Source: Winogradskyella tangerina (GTDB taxonomy: Bacteria > Bacteroidota > Bacteroidia > Flavobacteriales > Flavobacteriaceae). From it: a stretch of 64,000 nt of DNA. Below the pieces are notes generated by a model, which had not been told where the DNA came from, did not search any database, and saw nothing but the letters and a program-made list of their open reading frames with translations. The position numbers were made by a program, and so were the translations under genes. Position 1 is the first letter of the stretch, and each line of letters opens with the position of its first letter. Positions 63,501 through 64,000 of the stretch are shown here, piece after piece. Location: positions 124,001 through 188,000 of the forward strand of contig NZ_QERF01000003.1 in the NCBI RefSeq assembly GCF_003260205.1, in the 5' to 3' direction.

Positions 63501-64000
63501 TTCAACTTAAAATCTTTGCCTTCAATTGCTTTTAATGATTCATTCAAAACAAAAAATTGAAAGGGCGCTGGCGGCTCGTAGGCTGTTTGATAATTTACAA
63601 CACGCTCATAACTATCACTAAACCAGTTGATTTTGCCTGTTACTACGGATAATAAAATTATAGCTACAGGTATGGCCGCATACTTCAGGTATTTAGTGTT
63701 GGATCTAAAATTGATTGCCGTCTTAAACGGTATGGGTTTCAATTCTTTTGACTTCTGCTCAATACTGGCGATTAACAAGTCTGATTGCTTCGGGTTTTGT
63801 TCTAATTGCAAAACATTAAGCAGCTTGTCATTGACCTCTGGAAAGTGATTACCGATGAGTCGCGAGGCTGTTTCAAAATTAATGCCTTGGCGCAAGTTGA
63901 ATAAATGCGAAAGTGGAATAGCGATAAACCGAATGAATAACCCAAGTTCAACGACAATGAAGGTCCAGAATAATATGGTTCTGGCTGTTGGGTTAAGCCA
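60584..64000 (-). CDS. DUF4175 family protein (partial, 5' end outside window)
   Basis: At least 1138 residues of a large DUF4175 protein; the frame is open to the window edge, where WLNPTARTILFWTFIVVE encodes a membrane helix, so the start lies beyond 64000. Another helix follows near 63630-63690. Then come an extracytoplasmic beta-rich part, a long Lys/Glu/Gln coiled coil (about 61850-62700), a run of nine Gly (about 61800-61826), and a collagen-like Gly-rich tract (about 61000-61320) with repeats such as GKDGRDGRDG. Function is unknown. A TTG codon at 63895 is an internal Leu, not the start. Confidence 0.9.
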   Translation of the reverse strand, partial: WLNPTARTILFWTFIVVELGLFIRFIAIPLSHLFNLRQGINFETASRLIGNHFPEVNDKLLNVLQLEQNPKQSDLLIASIEQKSKELKPIPFKTAINFRSNTKYLKYAAIPVAIILLSVVTGKINWFSDSYERVVNYQTAYEPPAPFQFFVLNESLKAIEGKDFKLNISAVGDVIPESAQIQFNGQSYYLQQLAPGEFQYTFNLPKENIEFSLSANEVNSKTYELEVVNTPNLVNFEMVLDYPTYTKKQDEILKSTGSAVIPEGTKVTWKALTKSTKAVNIYANDTLSFVENEMGEFEATKRLFRNYNYSISTSNENLKDYENLSYSISVVKDLNPELDIKVQKDTLDQQSLYFYGQASDDFGLSKLNLVYYPVDDEENAVRSPIAISKSNFSEFVSAFPDQFNLEEGISYQLYFEVFDNDAIHNYKRTKSSVFSYRKLTKDEEEQKQLQEQNQTIKDIGKTFEKLQEQDKKLEEFSKTQKEKPELNFNDKKKFEDFLKRQKQQEQLMKNFNKKLQDNLEEFQDEKKEDQFKEDLKKRLKENEEQLRQDEKLLEELEELKDKINKEEFTQKLEELAKQNKNKKRSMKQLLELTKRFYVMKKAEKIANQLDELSKKQEDLAKKDKENTKEKQEELNKEFEKLQKDIEDLKQEDRRLQKPMNVPVDEFLKDGIEYDQKEATKSLEQKEKSQQEQKPQEAQEQQKSASEKQKKAAKKMKELGEKMKSMLGGGGGGGGGMQEDAETLRQILENLLLYSFDQEELMNTFESIDIDNNKYGKYIIEQSNLREHFEHIDDSLFALSLRQPKISEQVNSQITEVYFNIDKSLDQLTENRLYQGISSQQYAITASNELASFLSDVLDNMEMSMNPSPGSGEGEQLPDIIMSQEELNKQMEEGVKKAEEGKEGEEGEQGEGEKPGEEGKEGKEGEGEQEGQQGNKGQQGQEGQSGENGKQQGEGNQNGQEGEGKQNGEGNEGNNGQNGKDGRDGRDGDENKNDGYGEGGNEEQNAELFKIYQRQQQLRQALEDRLAKEGRIESAGELIKQMEEVELDLLNYGFTNQTLQKMMDLQHQLLKLENATFMQGQDTKRESETNQKKFDKANPSQIPNAKQYFNTIEILNRQALPLQNHYKKKIQEYFKKTND

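Overview
The window looks like a chromosome segment from a Bacteroidota member of the family Flavobacteriaceae. The evidence is the Flavobacteriia-type families (DUF5687, DUF6168, DUF6341, DUF6427, DUF4837, DUF4254, DUF6909, DUF4175), a SprE/PorW gliding and type IX secretion lipoprotein, an atpB product with the long His-rich N-terminal extension of this phylum, AT-rich DNA, and promoters of the TTTG-N19-TAxxTTTG type instead of -35/-10 boxes. The genus cannot be read from the sequence. No rRNA, tRNA, CRISPR array, transposase or phage integrase was seen. No gene-free stretch exceeds 300 bases; the longest are 56954-57165 and 7528-7716.

Layout. (1) 1-7527, minus strand: atpA (cut by the window edge), a small secreted unknown protein, atpH, atpF, atpE, atpB, a DUF6168-like protein, a bactofilin and sprE/porW. 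(2) 7664-11092: a PadR-controlled ABC exporter operon with a composite palindromic operator. (3) 11197-17723: housekeeping genes on both strands (PaaE-like reductase, RDD protein, GT9 transferase, DUF4254, upp, DUF6427, DUF6341, purD). (4) 17809-48537: a surface polysaccharide locus of about 31 kb. (5) 48565-64000: GH3-like protein, M23 peptidase, tatA, DUF4837 lipoprotein, LysM transglycosylase, pgk, holB, OmpH/Skp-like protein, a methyltransferase, mnmG flanked by two parS-like sites, ybeY and a 5'-truncated DUF4175 gene.

The polysaccharide locus. A WcaJ-type initiating transferase, a Wzx-like flippase, two Wzy/ligase-like membrane proteins and a Wzz-like regulator indicate Wzx/Wzy-dependent assembly. 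Precursor genes predict dTDP-L-rhamnose (rfbABCD), GDP-L-fucose (gmd, fcl) and UDP-glucuronate (ugd). Two parts stand out. First, cysN, cysD, cysC, a tandem DUF2061 protein and cysQ form a PAPS supply and PAP recycling set with no reductase beside it, in the same locus as a sulfotransferase-like gene, which predicts a sulfated glycan. Second, a tightly overlapping run at 30298-35661 encodes a NeuA-like cytidylyltransferase, an HpcH/HpaI aldolase, an SDR, a 6-phosphogluconolactonase, an FkbM methyltransferase, a HAD phosphatase and a 2-hydroxyacid dehydrogenase, with no NeuB or KdsA. I infer a pathway to a CMP-activated 2-keto-3-deoxy acid sugar in which an aldolase replaces the PEP-dependent synthase; a GT42/DUF115-like protein further down the cluster is a candidate transferase. 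One Wzy-like protein also carries an embedded domain resembling carbohydrate-binding modules of phage tail fibres.

The two 16-bp parS-like palindromes around mnmG suggest that the right end lies in the origin-proximal, ParB-bound part of the chromosome.
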